Shown here piece after piece: positions 1-5,733 of a DNA stretch of 5,733 nucleotides. The DNA lies in contig JAYZKL010000071.1 of NCBI GenBank assembly GCA_036163455.1, positions 1 to 5,733 on the forward strand. The letters are read 5' to 3'. The notes beneath the pieces were generated by a model. It saw only the letters and a list, made by a program, of their open reading frames with translations, made no database searches and was not told where the DNA came from. The DNA comes from GCA-2701705 sp036163455 (GTDB taxonomy: Bacteria > Pseudomonadota > Gammaproteobacteria > GCA-002705445 > GCA-002716945). The position numbers and the translations under genes were made by a program. Position 1 is the first letter of the stretch; each line of letters starts with the position of its first letter.

Positions 1-1522
1 TCCCTGTAAATTTATTTTTTGGTCTTCTTGAAAGCATAGTATTATTTGTTAAATCATCTGCTAATTGATATGTATAATTAAATGAATAATCATATTTATC
101 AAATGATGTATTATAATTAAATTCTATTCCTGTAATTCTGGCCTTGTTTATATTTTGCATTTTTGCCCCATCAGACTCAATTAGATTAGTAATTGAATTA
201 TTGAAAAATGTCATGACAAAATCACCATTTTTTGTGACACGGCGTTTTAAAGAAAGTTCACTAGAAATTGACTTTTCGGGATTTAAATTCTCATTACCAC
301 CATATCCAAATTTATCAGTTCCATCTGGAGGCCTAAATGATTTTCCAATGCCTCCAGAAAAAATTGTTTTTTTATCAATTAAATAAGAAAAGTTCATATT
401 TCCAGTAAAATAATCTCCATAGGAATCATGATTTATGAATCTAGAGCCAAAATTAATGTTAGTCACCGCATTGATTAAATACTCTGACTGAAAAAATAAT
501 TCTCTAATATTGTTAGTTTCTCGAAAAGAAGTTCCATATGACAATTCATAAACAGCTTCATCAGTATAGGAGACACCGAGTATTGTATTGGTATTTAACA
601 AATCATAATAGTTTTTCTCAAAAACAAATTGATTTACTTTAGTATGCGTATAATCTGTTGCTGACAAATCAGCTTGATCTATTTTATTTTGCTTATCAAT
701 AAAAGCTAACTTTGAAAGTGAATCTTTATTATTTCTTGTCCATGACAGCTTTGTGTTCCTATCCTTATGGTCCTGACTCAAATTACTGCCGTAACTATCG
801 TACTCAGTTTTTCCATCGCTTTGGTAAAAACTTATTTTAAAAACATCATCTTTATTATTATATGAGTAATTTGCGTTTATATTGTCATTTTTATATAAAT
901 GATTTTTATTAGATGTGGGTTTTGCCTTAAATCCATCCGATTGGGTTTTTGAATAATCTATAAAAAAAGTATGATTATTTTTAGAAAAATATCTGAAAAT
1001 ATTTATTCTATTTGTTTCATCACGACCAGAACTAAATTTTATTTTATTTGATTCTTCTCCTCTATTGCGCGTTATAATATTAATAACTCCACCAATTGTA
1101 TTTTTTCCATAGAGTGTAGACATACTGCCATTAGATATTTCAACTCTCTCAATCATATCTGTAGAAATATGTTGTATTGATGGCACACCTAGTGTACTTG
1201 GATTTAATTCTATACCATCTATGAGGACTTTTGTGTGATTACTCTCTGTTCCTCTCATAAAGATAGATTTAGTTTGCCCATGACCACCATTACTTCCTAT
1301 GCTTATAGAGCTTATTGAGTCAAATATTTCATGTACATCCTGGAAGCCAGAATTCCTAATATCTTCTTTTGTGATTACCTGTACGGATGTTAGTGAATTA
1401 AATATTGTTGTTGGTCTTTTTGATGGTGTAATGACAATCTCATCCAATTTTGACTCAGCAAAAACTAAATTTCCTAAAAAGAGAAAGGCGTATAAAAAAA
1501 TTCTCAAAAAATATTTTATCAT
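1..1522 (-). CDS. btuB: Vitamin B12 TonB-dependent outer-membrane receptor BtuB (3' end outside window)
   Basis: This gene imports cobalamin across the outer membrane, powered by TonB-ExbBD. The frame is open from the ATG at 1522 to the left edge: 507 codons are visible, and perhaps 80-100 C-terminal residues are missing compared with the roughly 600-residue family. Residues 1-22 form a signal peptide (MIKYFLRIFLYAFLFL... ending VFA, then ES). A TonB box DEIVIT follows at 27-32. The plug domain (to about residue 150) carries NGGHGQ, SIFMRGTESNH, KVLIDGIELN and IGGVINIITR, which align closely with remembered E. coli BtuB (NGGSGQ, SIFIRGTNASH, VLIDGVRLN, IGGVVNIIT). Barrel motifs NENLNPEKS, NINKARITGIEF and LSRRPKNKF also match BtuB. 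An in-frame TGA at 1531-1529 limits the start to ATG 1522, or less likely TTG 1525. No strong Shine-Dalgarno is seen. The cobalamin riboswitch in the leader supports the B12 assignment. I see no frameshift. Confidence 0.93.
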   Translation of the reverse strand, partial: MIKYFLRIFLYAFLFLGNLVFAESKLDEIVITPSKRPTTIFNSLTSVQVITKEDIRNSGFQDVHEIFDSISSISIGSNGGHGQTKSIFMRGTESNHTKVLIDGIELNPSTLGVPSIQHISTDMIERVEISNGSMSTLYGKNTIGGVINIITRNRGEESNKIKFSSGRDETNRINIFRYFSKNNHTFFIDYSKTQSDGFKAKPTSNKNHLYKNDNINANYSYNNKDDVFKISFYQSDGKTEYDSYGSNLSQDHKDRNTKLSWTRNNKDSLSKLAFIDKQNKIDQADLSATDYTHTKVNQFVFEKNYYDLLNTNTILGVSYTDEAVYELSYGTSFRETNNIRELFFQSEYLINAVTNINFGSRFINHDSYGDYFTGNMNFSYLIDKKTIFSGGIGKSFRPPDGTDKFGYGGNENLNPEKSISSELSLKRRVTKNGDFVMTFFNNSITNLIESDGAKMQNINKARITGIEFNYNTSFDKYDYSFNYTYQLADDLTNNTMLSRRPKNKFTG

Positions 1523-1533
1523 CAATTTTCATC

Positions 1534-1565
1534 CATCATTATAGCAATGAACTATATAGATGATG
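1534..1565 (-). promoter_or_regulatory. Hairpin just upstream of the btuB start, possible expression platform
   Basis: In the btuB leader RNA, CATCAT (1565-1560) can pair with ATGATG (1539-1534), and TATAG (1556-1552) with CTATA (1544-1540). This gives 11 base pairs with a three-base bulge and a seven-base loop. The hairpin ends about 11 nt before the btuB ATG, beside the only purine-rich stretch (GGATGA, 1535-1530). It could therefore limit ribosome access. This is a paper fold only; no energy was calculated, and AT-rich DNA forms such pairings by chance. Confidence 0.35.
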
Positions 1566-1573
1566 ATCCTGAT

Positions 1574-1592
1574 AAAAAAAACAAGATACTTG
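1574..1592 (-). terminator. Weak terminator-like hairpin plus T8 run in the btuB leader
   Basis: The minus strand reads CAAG-TAT-CTTG followed directly by eight T residues (1581-1574). A four-base-pair stem with a three-base loop is short for an intrinsic terminator. The perfect T run, just after the riboswitch and before btuB, makes it a candidate attenuation site. Chance AT-richness is a real alternative. Confidence 0.25.
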
Positions 1593-1608
1593 ATACCCAT
1601 CTATAATA

Positions 1609-1722
1609 AAGCATCCACCGCTTCATGGGCTTCTTATCATGTTGGTATTCGGACTTTTGCTATTTTACCGTTGCGGGGGCAGTGTTAGATTATTTATTCA
1701 CTAACTTTCCCAACTTCATAAG
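1609..1722 (-). promoter_or_regulatory. Cobalamin riboswitch aptamer (compact, without large P7-P12 domain) controlling btuB
   Basis: On the minus-strand RNA, the class-typical core ACTGCCCCCGCAACGGTAA lies at about 1682-1664, followed by AGTCCGAATACC at about 1655-1644. The closing stem pairs CTTAT...GTTGG (1722-1710) with CCAAC...ATAAG (1645-1633). Within it GTTAG (1705-1701) pairs with CTAAC (1688-1684). P13 pairs AAGCCCA (1632-1626) with TGGATGCTT (1617-1609) across a two-base bulge. Its loop contains GCGG, which can kiss CCGC in L5. Only about 15 nt separate the two P6 strands (CGG/CCG), so the long P7-P12 extension of the E. coli btuB riboswitch is absent. In the Rfam cobalamin family, ligand binding normally represses uptake genes. 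The downstream gene is btuB, which fits. Ligand preference is an inference only. Confidence 0.92.
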
Positions 1723-1728
1723 ATTCAG

Positions 1729-2499
1729 TCAATTTTTAATCCCTATTCCTCTAGATAAAATAACTAGAGCAATAAAAAATAATATAACTATTAATGTAAT
1801 GATAATCAATAGTGATAAGATTAAATCTGTTTCTACCAGATTTAAGAAACCATATCTAAATGAACTCACTAAGTATGCTATTGGATTAAAGGCAGAAATA
1901 TCTTGCCAAATTTCAGGAAGGGCCTCGACTGGATAAAATGTTCCGCCTAAATAAGTAAGAGGAGATAGAACAAAAGTTGGTATTATATTTATGTCATCAA
2001 AACTCTTAGCATAAACCGCATTTATAAATCCAGCTGTTGAAAAGAGAAAAGCTGTTAAAAATGTTATTAATAGCGTATAACCAATATTTACAATTTTCAG
2101 TTCAGTAAAGAAAGTTGTAACAAAATATACGGCTATACCAACACAAAATGCTCTTAAAATACCTCCTGTGATATATCCTAAAAGAATAATATAATTTGGA
2201 ACTGGTGAAACTAATACCTCCTCAACACTTTTTTGAAATCTTGCACTATAAAAAGAACCTACGACATTCATGTATGAATTAGTTATTATTGGCATGATGA
2301 CCAAACCTGGGATTATATAATCTACATAATTATAATCTTTTATATGTCCAATCCTATCTCCAATAAAATTACCAAAAATTGTAATATATAAAAAGATAGT
2401 TATAACAGAAGGAAGTATTGTTTGTATCCAAATCCTTGCAAACCTAAGTGTCTCTTTTACAACAATTGTTTTGAATGCGATAAAAACTTCGTACGTCAT
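1729..2499 (-). CDS. yadH: ABC-2 type exporter permease, YadH family
   Basis: This is an inner-membrane permease that pairs with the YadG-like ATPase to form an ABC-2 type exporter; the substrate is not established. The protein is 256 residues, the same length as remembered E. coli YadH, and aligns along its whole length. Shared stretches include RIWIQTILPSVIT (22-34), IFGNFIGDRIG (41-51), SARFQKSVEEVLVSPVP (85-101), AKSFDDINIIPTFVLSPLTY (164-183) and NPIAYLVSSFRYGFL (205-219). About six hydrophobic segments are visible, near 24-44, 58-80, 104-130, 138-162, 172-190 and 226-249. The ATG at 2499 overlaps the yadG stop in ATGA, so the two are probably translationally coupled. The stop lies 6 nt before the btuB riboswitch. 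A B12-import role is unlikely because ABC-2 systems export. Confidence 0.9.
   Translation of the reverse strand: MTYEVFIAFKTIVVKETLRFARIWIQTILPSVITIFLYITIFGNFIGDRIGHIKDYNYVDYIIPGLVIMPIITNSYMNVVGSFYSARFQKSVEEVLVSPVPNYIILLGYITGGILRAFCVGIAVYFVTTFFTELKIVNIGYTLLITFLTAFLFSTAGFINAVYAKSFDDINIIPTFVLSPLTYLGGTFYPVEALPEIWQDISAFNPIAYLVSSFRYGFLNLVETDLILSLLIIITLIVILFFIALVILSRGIGIKN
1781..1809 (-). promoter_or_regulatory. Candidate btuB promoter inside the 3' end of yadH
   Basis: On the minus strand, TTGATT (1809-1804) is followed after 17 nt by TATATT (1786-1781), a sigma70-like arrangement with 4/6 and 5/6 matches to consensus. Transcription would start near 1774, about 50 nt before the aptamer. The aptamer begins 6 nt after the yadH stop, so any btuB-specific promoter has to lie within yadH. 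AT-rich sequence yields such matches often. Confidence 0.35.
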
Positions 2500-3419
2500 A
2501 ATTCTGCCTTCTCTTTTGTAAGCTCCATAAATAACTCTTCTAACATATTTCTCTTGTTCCCCATGCTAACAACATCAATATTATTTATTTTTAGTTTTTC
2601 AATAATTTCAGTTACAGAAATATCATCTGAAATTGTAATTTCATAGGTATTTTGATCAATGGTAATAAATTTTAGATCACTAACTATAGCTTTATTATTT
2701 ATTGGCTCAGATGTTTTTAAAATATAAGTGTGTGCTTTTCTCATTTCAAAAACCTGATCCATTGTAGAATTTTGTATAATTTTTCCCTTGTGTATAATTG
2801 CAAGATTTTTACATAACCTTTCAGCCTCTTCTAAATAATGTGTGGTTAAAATTATTGAAACTCCGCGTGAATTTAATTCTTTTAAAAAATCCCACATATA
2901 TAATCTTAGTTCTGTATCAACTCCTGCAGTTGGTTCATCTAATATTAAAATTTTTGGCTCATGAATTAGAGCTCTTGCTATCATTAACCTTCTTTTCATC
3001 CCGCCTGATAATTCTCTTGGAGTATTTTTTCTCTTTTCCCATATGCCAAGTTTAATAAATAATTGTTCTAATCTTTTTTTTGCAATATCTCTAGTTATAC
3101 CAAAATAGCCAGCTGTGTTAATCATGGTTTCTTCAATCGAAATAAATTGATTTAGATTATATTCCTGAGGAACTAATCCAATATTTTTCTTAGCAAACTC
3201 TGGGTTTTTTTGAATATTTTTATCAAATACTAGTACTTCCCCAGAGGAGATTGTAACTAATGATGAAATGATTCCTATTACAGTAGACTTACCTGCTCCA
3301 TTAGGCCCCAAAAAAGCGAAAATATCACCCTTTTTTACAGATAGATTTATATTGTCAAGAGCTATGACTTTGTTTCTATAAACTTTGTTTAAATTCCTTA
3401 TATCTATTGCGTTTTCCAT
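2496..3419 (-). CDS. yadG: ABC-2 type exporter ATP-binding protein, YadG family
   Basis: This cytoplasmic ATPase drives the YadH-like permease encoded next to it. At 307 residues it nearly equals remembered E. coli YadG (308) and aligns throughout. The nucleotide-binding domain shows Walker A GPNGAGKS (38-45), the Q-loop VPQEYN (83-88, Q85), the signature LSGGM (137-141), Walker B ILILDEP (157-163, catalytic E162) and the switch histidine H194 in LTTHYLEEAE. The YadG-like C-terminal tail ends in MGNKRNMLEELFMEL (286-300). An AGGGA Shine-Dalgarno (3433-3429) sits 9 nt before the ATG at 3419, supporting this start. The gene is divergent from mcl and the first of its transcript. The substrate is unknown; the homology is firm but does not define the cargo. 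Confidence 0.93.
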   Translation of the reverse strand: MENAIDIRNLNKVYRNKVIALDNINLSVKKGDIFAFLGPNGAGKSTVIGIISSLVTISSGEVLVFDKNIQKNPEFAKKNIGLVPQEYNLNQFISIEETMINTAGYFGITRDIAKKRLEQLFIKLGIWEKRKNTPRELSGGMKRRLMIARALIHEPKILILDEPTAGVDTELRLYMWDFLKELNSRGVSIILTTHYLEEAERLCKNLAIIHKGKIIQNSTMDQVFEMRKAHTYILKTSEPINNKAIVSDLKFITIDQNTYEITISDDISVTEIIEKLKINNIDVVSMGNKRNMLEELFMELTKEKAEL

Positions 3420-3451
3420 AATAATTATTCCCTAAAGAGACCATGTAATTA

Positions 3452-3480
3452 TTGTTAAATTATTGACAATATTATATAGT
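3452..3480 (+). promoter_or_regulatory. Candidate mcl-mtkAB promoter
   Basis: TTGTTA (3452-3457) and TATAGT (3475-3480) are separated by 17 nt, with 4/6 and 5/6 matches to consensus. A start near 3487 leaves about 64 nt of leader before mcl. A perfect TTGACA at 3463-3468 is a competing -35, but its partner at 16 nt is the poorer TAAACT (3485-3490). Both would drive the serine-cycle operon; the sequence cannot decide between them. Confidence 0.4.
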
Positions 3481-3489
3481 TGCGTAAAC

Positions 3490-3524
3490 TTATCGAGTTA
3501 TAGCAGATAATCAATATCATTATC
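3490..3524. promoter_or_regulatory. TTATC/GATAA half-site cluster, possible operator
   Basis: GATAAT (3506-3511) and ATTATC (3519-3524) form a perfect 6-bp inverted repeat around a 7-base centre. A further TTATC at 3490-3494 pairs with the same GATAA across 11 bases, a spacing like that of LysR-type sites. The cluster sits between the two divergent genes and overlaps the candidate promoters, so it could bind a regulator of one or both. No regulator gene is in the window. In DNA this AT-rich, chance repeats are plausible. Confidence 0.3.
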
Positions 3525-3526
3525 AA
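3497..3526 (-). promoter_or_regulatory. Candidate yadG promoter
   Basis: The minus strand shows TTGATA (3526-3521) and TATAAC (3502-3497) separated by 18 nt, each 5/6 to the sigma70 consensus. The start would fall near 3490, giving a leader of about 70 nt before yadG. A perfect TATAAT at 3476-3471 is an alternative -10 but has no good -35 at the right distance. Confidence 0.4.
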
Positions 3527-3550
3527 GTCTATTTAACTATTATTAAGAAC

Positions 3551-4492
3551 ATGAGTCATACATCTTACAAAAACGCCAAATTTAGATTACAAAGAAGCGA
3601 ACTTGCTGTCCCTGGATCATCCCCCAAAATGTTTGAAAAAGCACTTAATTCAGATGCCGATTATATATTCTTGGATTTGGAAGATGCGGTCTCTCCTAAT
3701 GATAAGGAATCTGCAAGACAAAATGTTATACAGGCTCTTAAAGAAATGGACTGGAGAGGAAATGGTAAAACTATTTCAGTAAGAATAAATGGATTAGATA
3801 CACATTATATGTATAAAGATGTTGTTGAAATAATGACTCAGGTAGGCGAATTTGTTGATACCTTATTAATTCCAAAAGTTGGCGTAAGAGACGATGTCTA
3901 CATGGTGGACTGTTTAGTCTCACAAATAGAGCAGGAAAAGAAATTAAAGAATCCTATAGGGTTAGAGTGTTTGATTGAAACAGCACTTGGCATGGTAAAT
4001 ATAGAAGAAATTGCAAAATCCAGTTCACGATTAGAAGCTCTTCATTTTGGAGTTGCTGATTATGCAGCAAGTTTAAGGGCTAGAACTGTAATAATAGGTG
4101 GCCTAAACCCTGACTATCCTGGCGATCAATGGCATCATGGTCTAGCAAAATTAGTAGCAACATGTAGAGCATTTGGTTTAAGACCAATTGATGGTCCCTT
4201 TGGCGACATAAAGGATCCTGCTGGTTATATAAATGCTGCAAAGAGAGGGGCTGCTATAGGAATTGAAGGAAAGTGGGCTATCCATCCCTCTCAAATTGAA
4301 CATGCAAATAATGTTTTTTCTCCACCCGATAGTGAAGTTGAGAAAGCAACAAAAATTTTAGATGAATTAGAAAAAGCTGCTCAAGAAGGTAGAGGAGCCG
4401 CTCAATTAGATGGGCGGATGATTGATGCAGCATCCGCAAGAATGGCTGAGAATATTGTTAACATTGATAAGCTTATTAAGTCAAAAAAATAA
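3551..4492 (+). CDS. mcl: L-malyl-CoA lyase (HpcH/CitE family), serine cycle
   Basis: This cytoplasmic, Mg-dependent lyase cleaves L-malyl-CoA to acetyl-CoA and glyoxylate, regenerating the glyoxylate acceptor of the serine cycle. The family also handles beta-methylmalyl-CoA, so that activity is possible. The 313 residues align throughout with remembered Methylobacterium MclA (about 324): LQRSELAVPGS (13-23), FLDLEDAV (40-47), RINGLDTHYMY (78-88), LIETALG (141-147), FGVADYAAS (166-174), RPIDGPFGD (211-219) and KWAIHPSQI (241-249). Expected active-site residues are present: R78, with Mg ligands E143 and D170. The segment near 185-197 (NPDYPGDQWHHGL) is shorter than in Methylobacterium and accounts for most of the length difference. 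The ATG at 3551 matches the family N-terminus; no strong Shine-Dalgarno is seen. The stop overlaps mtkA by one base. The mtkA neighbour supports malyl-CoA lyase over citrate lyase beta. Confidence 0.92.
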   Translation: MSHTSYKNAKFRLQRSELAVPGSSPKMFEKALNSDADYIFLDLEDAVSPNDKESARQNVIQALKEMDWRGNGKTISVRINGLDTHYMYKDVVEIMTQVGEFVDTLLIPKVGVRDDVYMVDCLVSQIEQEKKLKNPIGLECLIETALGMVNIEEIAKSSSRLEALHFGVADYAASLRARTVIIGGLNPDYPGDQWHHGLAKLVATCRAFGLRPIDGPFGDIKDPAGYINAAKRGAAIGIEGKWAIHPSQIEHANNVFSPPDSEVEKATKILDELEKAAQEGRGAAQLDGRMIDAASARMAENIVNIDKLIKSKK

Positions 4493-5661
4493 TGAATATA
4501 CATGAATATCAAGCTAAAGAAATATTAGCTAAATTTGGCGTATCGATACCAAGAGGTGGAATTGCCTACAGTCCTGAAAATGCAAAAGATAGAGCCGCTG
4601 AATTAGGTGGTGAAATGTGGGTTGTTAAAGCACAGATTCATTCCGGAGCTAGAGGTAAAGCTGGAGGAATAATTGTCTGTAAAAGCTTACAAGAAGTTTC
4701 TGATGCAGCTAACAAATTATTAGGAAAGACTCTTGTTACTAATCAAACTGGACCTGCTGGTAAAACTGTGCAAAGAATTTATGTTGAAGAAGCAACAGAT
4801 ATTAAACAAGAGTTTTATCTTGGTTTAGTTTTTGATAGAAGCTCTGAAAGCGTCATGGTTGTTGCTTCATCTGCTGGTGGTATGAGCGTAGAAGAAATTG
4901 CTAAAGAAAAACCTGAAACATTAATAAGAACCAAGGTAGAAGCAGCTGTAGGCATACAAAATTTCCAAGCTAGAGAAATAGCATTTGGTCTTGGCATTGA
5001 GGCAAAGGCGATATCTAGATGTGCTGAAGCAATCTTAGGCTGCTATAAAGCATTTAGTACTTCAGATGCAACGATGGTTGAAATTAATCCTTTAGTGCTA
5101 ACTGGAGATGATCATATTTTAGCATTGGATTGTAAAATGTCTTTTGATGATAATGCCTTATATAGAAATCCCCAAATTGCTGAGCTTAGAGATAAATCAC
5201 AAGAAGATCCAAAAGAAACATATGCCGCTGATAGAGGGCTAAATTATATCGCGTTAGATGGTGATATTGGTAATATCATTAATGGTGCTGGGCTAGCTAT
5301 GGCATCAATGGACATGATTCAACTAGCTGGTGGACAACCTGCTAATTTTCTTGACGTTGGTGGGGGAGCTACTCCAGAAAAATTCGTTAAGGCTTTTAAA
5401 CTTATATCTGGCGATCCTAAAGTTAAAGTAATTTTAATCAATATTTTTGCTGGTATTAATAGATGTGATTGGGTTGCTCAAGGAATCGTAGATGCCTTAG
5501 ATCAGTTAGAAATTAAACAGCCTCTAATTATAAGATTGGCTGGAACAAACGTTGAAGAAGGAATGAAAATTTTAAAAGAAAGTAAAATAAAATACATTGA
5601 AGCTTCAACACTTGAAGAGGCCGCAAATAAAGCTGTTGAAGCTCTTGCAAGTCTAGGATAA
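4492..5661 (+). CDS. mtkA: Malate-CoA ligase (malate thiokinase) beta subunit
   Basis: With MtkB, this protein forms malyl-CoA from malate, CoA and ATP, supplying the lyase encoded just upstream. The 389 residues are the family length. The N-terminal ATP-grasp domain starts MNIHEYQAKE and has VVKAQIHSGARGKAGG (44-59, nucleotide-binding K46), QFYLG-type strand QEFYLG (106-111), EINPLV (197-202, Mg ligand N199) and LDCKMSFDDNALYR (212-225, Mg ligand D213). The C-terminal CoA-ligase domain has NGAGLAMASMDMI (264-276), FLDVGGGAT (286-294) and NIFAGINRCDWVA (317-329). Remembered MtkA shares KMSFDDNAL and NGAGLAMATMDMI; succinyl-CoA synthetase SucC is the close alternative. The mcl neighbour decides for malate. 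The start overlaps the mcl stop as TAATG with no Shine-Dalgarno, so translation is probably coupled. Confidence 0.9.
   Translation: MNIHEYQAKEILAKFGVSIPRGGIAYSPENAKDRAAELGGEMWVVKAQIHSGARGKAGGIIVCKSLQEVSDAANKLLGKTLVTNQTGPAGKTVQRIYVEEATDIKQEFYLGLVFDRSSESVMVVASSAGGMSVEEIAKEKPETLIRTKVEAAVGIQNFQAREIAFGLGIEAKAISRCAEAILGCYKAFSTSDATMVEINPLVLTGDDHILALDCKMSFDDNALYRNPQIAELRDKSQEDPKETYAADRGLNYIALDGDIGNIINGAGLAMASMDMIQLAGGQPANFLDVGGGATPEKFVKAFKLISGDPKVKVILINIFAGINRCDWVAQGIVDALDQLEIKQPLIIRLAGTNVEEGMKILKESKIKYIEASTLEEAANKAVEALASLG
5655..5658 (+). promoter_or_regulatory. Ribosome binding site of mtkB
   Basis: AGGA lies at the end of mtkA, 10 nt before the ATG at 5669. It is the clearest Shine-Dalgarno in this operon and supports that mtkB start. 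Confidence 0.5.
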
Positions 5662-5668
5662 ATCAATA

Positions 5669-5733
5669 ATGGCAATTTTAATAAATAAGGATTCAAAAAT
5701 AATTATTCAGGGTTTTACTGGAAAAATAGGCAC
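5669..5733 (+). CDS. mtkB: Malate-CoA ligase alpha subunit (5' end only)
   Basis: Only the first 21 codons plus two bases are visible, reading MAILINKDSKIIIQGFTGK then IG, before the right edge. This is the standard N-terminus of succinyl/malate-CoA ligase alpha subunits, where the QGxTGxxGT motif begins the CoA-binding Rossmann fold. In the full enzyme a downstream histidine is phosphorylated, and the subunit works with MtkA. The gene begins 7 nt after mtkA, so it is in the same operon. The visible part alone could equally be sucD; the mcl-mtkA context favours mtkB. Confidence 0.8.
   Translation, partial: MAILINKDSKIIIQGFTGKIG

Noticed and set aside
144..386. Plus-strand open frame over the btuB barrel
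   Set aside because: It is antisense to conserved barrel motifs of btuB and shows no family signature.
1299..1544. Plus-strand open frame over the btuB 5' region
   Set aside because: It is antisense to the btuB signal peptide and plug, which match the family closely.
1625..1936. Plus-strand open frame of 103 codons
   Set aside because: It lies antisense to the riboswitch and the end of yadH, has no recognisable domain, and both minus-strand features are well supported.
2422..3055. Two plus-strand frames antisense to yadG and yadH
   Set aside because: They show low-complexity composition with no motifs, and both opposite genes align along their full length with known proteins.
1729..3419. 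YadGH as the inner-membrane B12 importer for BtuB
   Set aside because: The fold is ABC-2 exporter, there is no periplasmic binding protein, and BtuCD has different motifs and more membrane segments.
3420..3550. Small RNA or riboswitch in the mcl leader
   Set aside because: No conserved aptamer core or stable GC-containing hairpin was seen, only AT-rich promoter-like sequence and short dyads.
4492..5661. Assignment as succinyl-CoA synthetase beta (sucC)
   Set aside because: Homology alone is close, but the translationally coupled malyl-CoA lyase and remembered MtkA-type stretches favour malate-CoA ligase.
4815..5696. Two short minus-strand frames antisense to mtkA
   Set aside because: They are shadows of a strongly conserved coding gene.

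Overview
The window is AT-rich throughout and reads as a proteobacterial chromosome. It carries a TonB-dependent outer-membrane receptor, so the host is Gram-negative. It also carries serine-cycle genes (malyl-CoA lyase and malate-CoA ligase) that closely resemble those of alphaproteobacterial methylotrophs such as Methylobacterium, as recalled from memory. The low GC, tight gene packing and overlapping start/stop codons would fit a streamlined, perhaps marine, alpha- or gammaproteobacterium. The sequence alone does not settle the lineage.

Left half, minus strand (about 3419 down to 1). A two-gene ABC-2 exporter unit, yadG (ATPase) and yadH (permease), overlaps by four bases. It is followed almost immediately by a cobalamin riboswitch aptamer (about 1722-1609), a leader of about 87 nt, and btuB, the vitamin B12 outer-membrane receptor. 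btuB is cut by the left edge of the window. The aptamer starts only 6 nt after the yadH stop. The btuB message therefore either reads through from yadGH or starts at a promoter inside the 3' end of yadH, and a reasonable candidate for the latter is present.

Middle (3420-3550). A 131-bp divergent promoter region separates yadG from mcl. It holds promoter-like boxes on both strands and a dyad built from TTATC/GATAA half-sites.

Right half, plus strand (3551 to the right edge). mcl, mtkA and the start of mtkB form a tight operon: a 1-bp TAATG overlap, then a 7-bp gap. MtkAB charges malate with CoA using ATP. Mcl cleaves the malyl-CoA to acetyl-CoA and glyoxylate, which is the glyoxylate-regenerating end of the serine cycle for C1 assimilation.

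No mobile element, CRISPR array, tRNA or rRNA was seen. The best item for a second look is the compact B12 aptamer. It has a class-I-like L5 sequence but lacks the large peripheral P7-P12 domain, and it is wedged between yadH and btuB. No wholly new system is evident.
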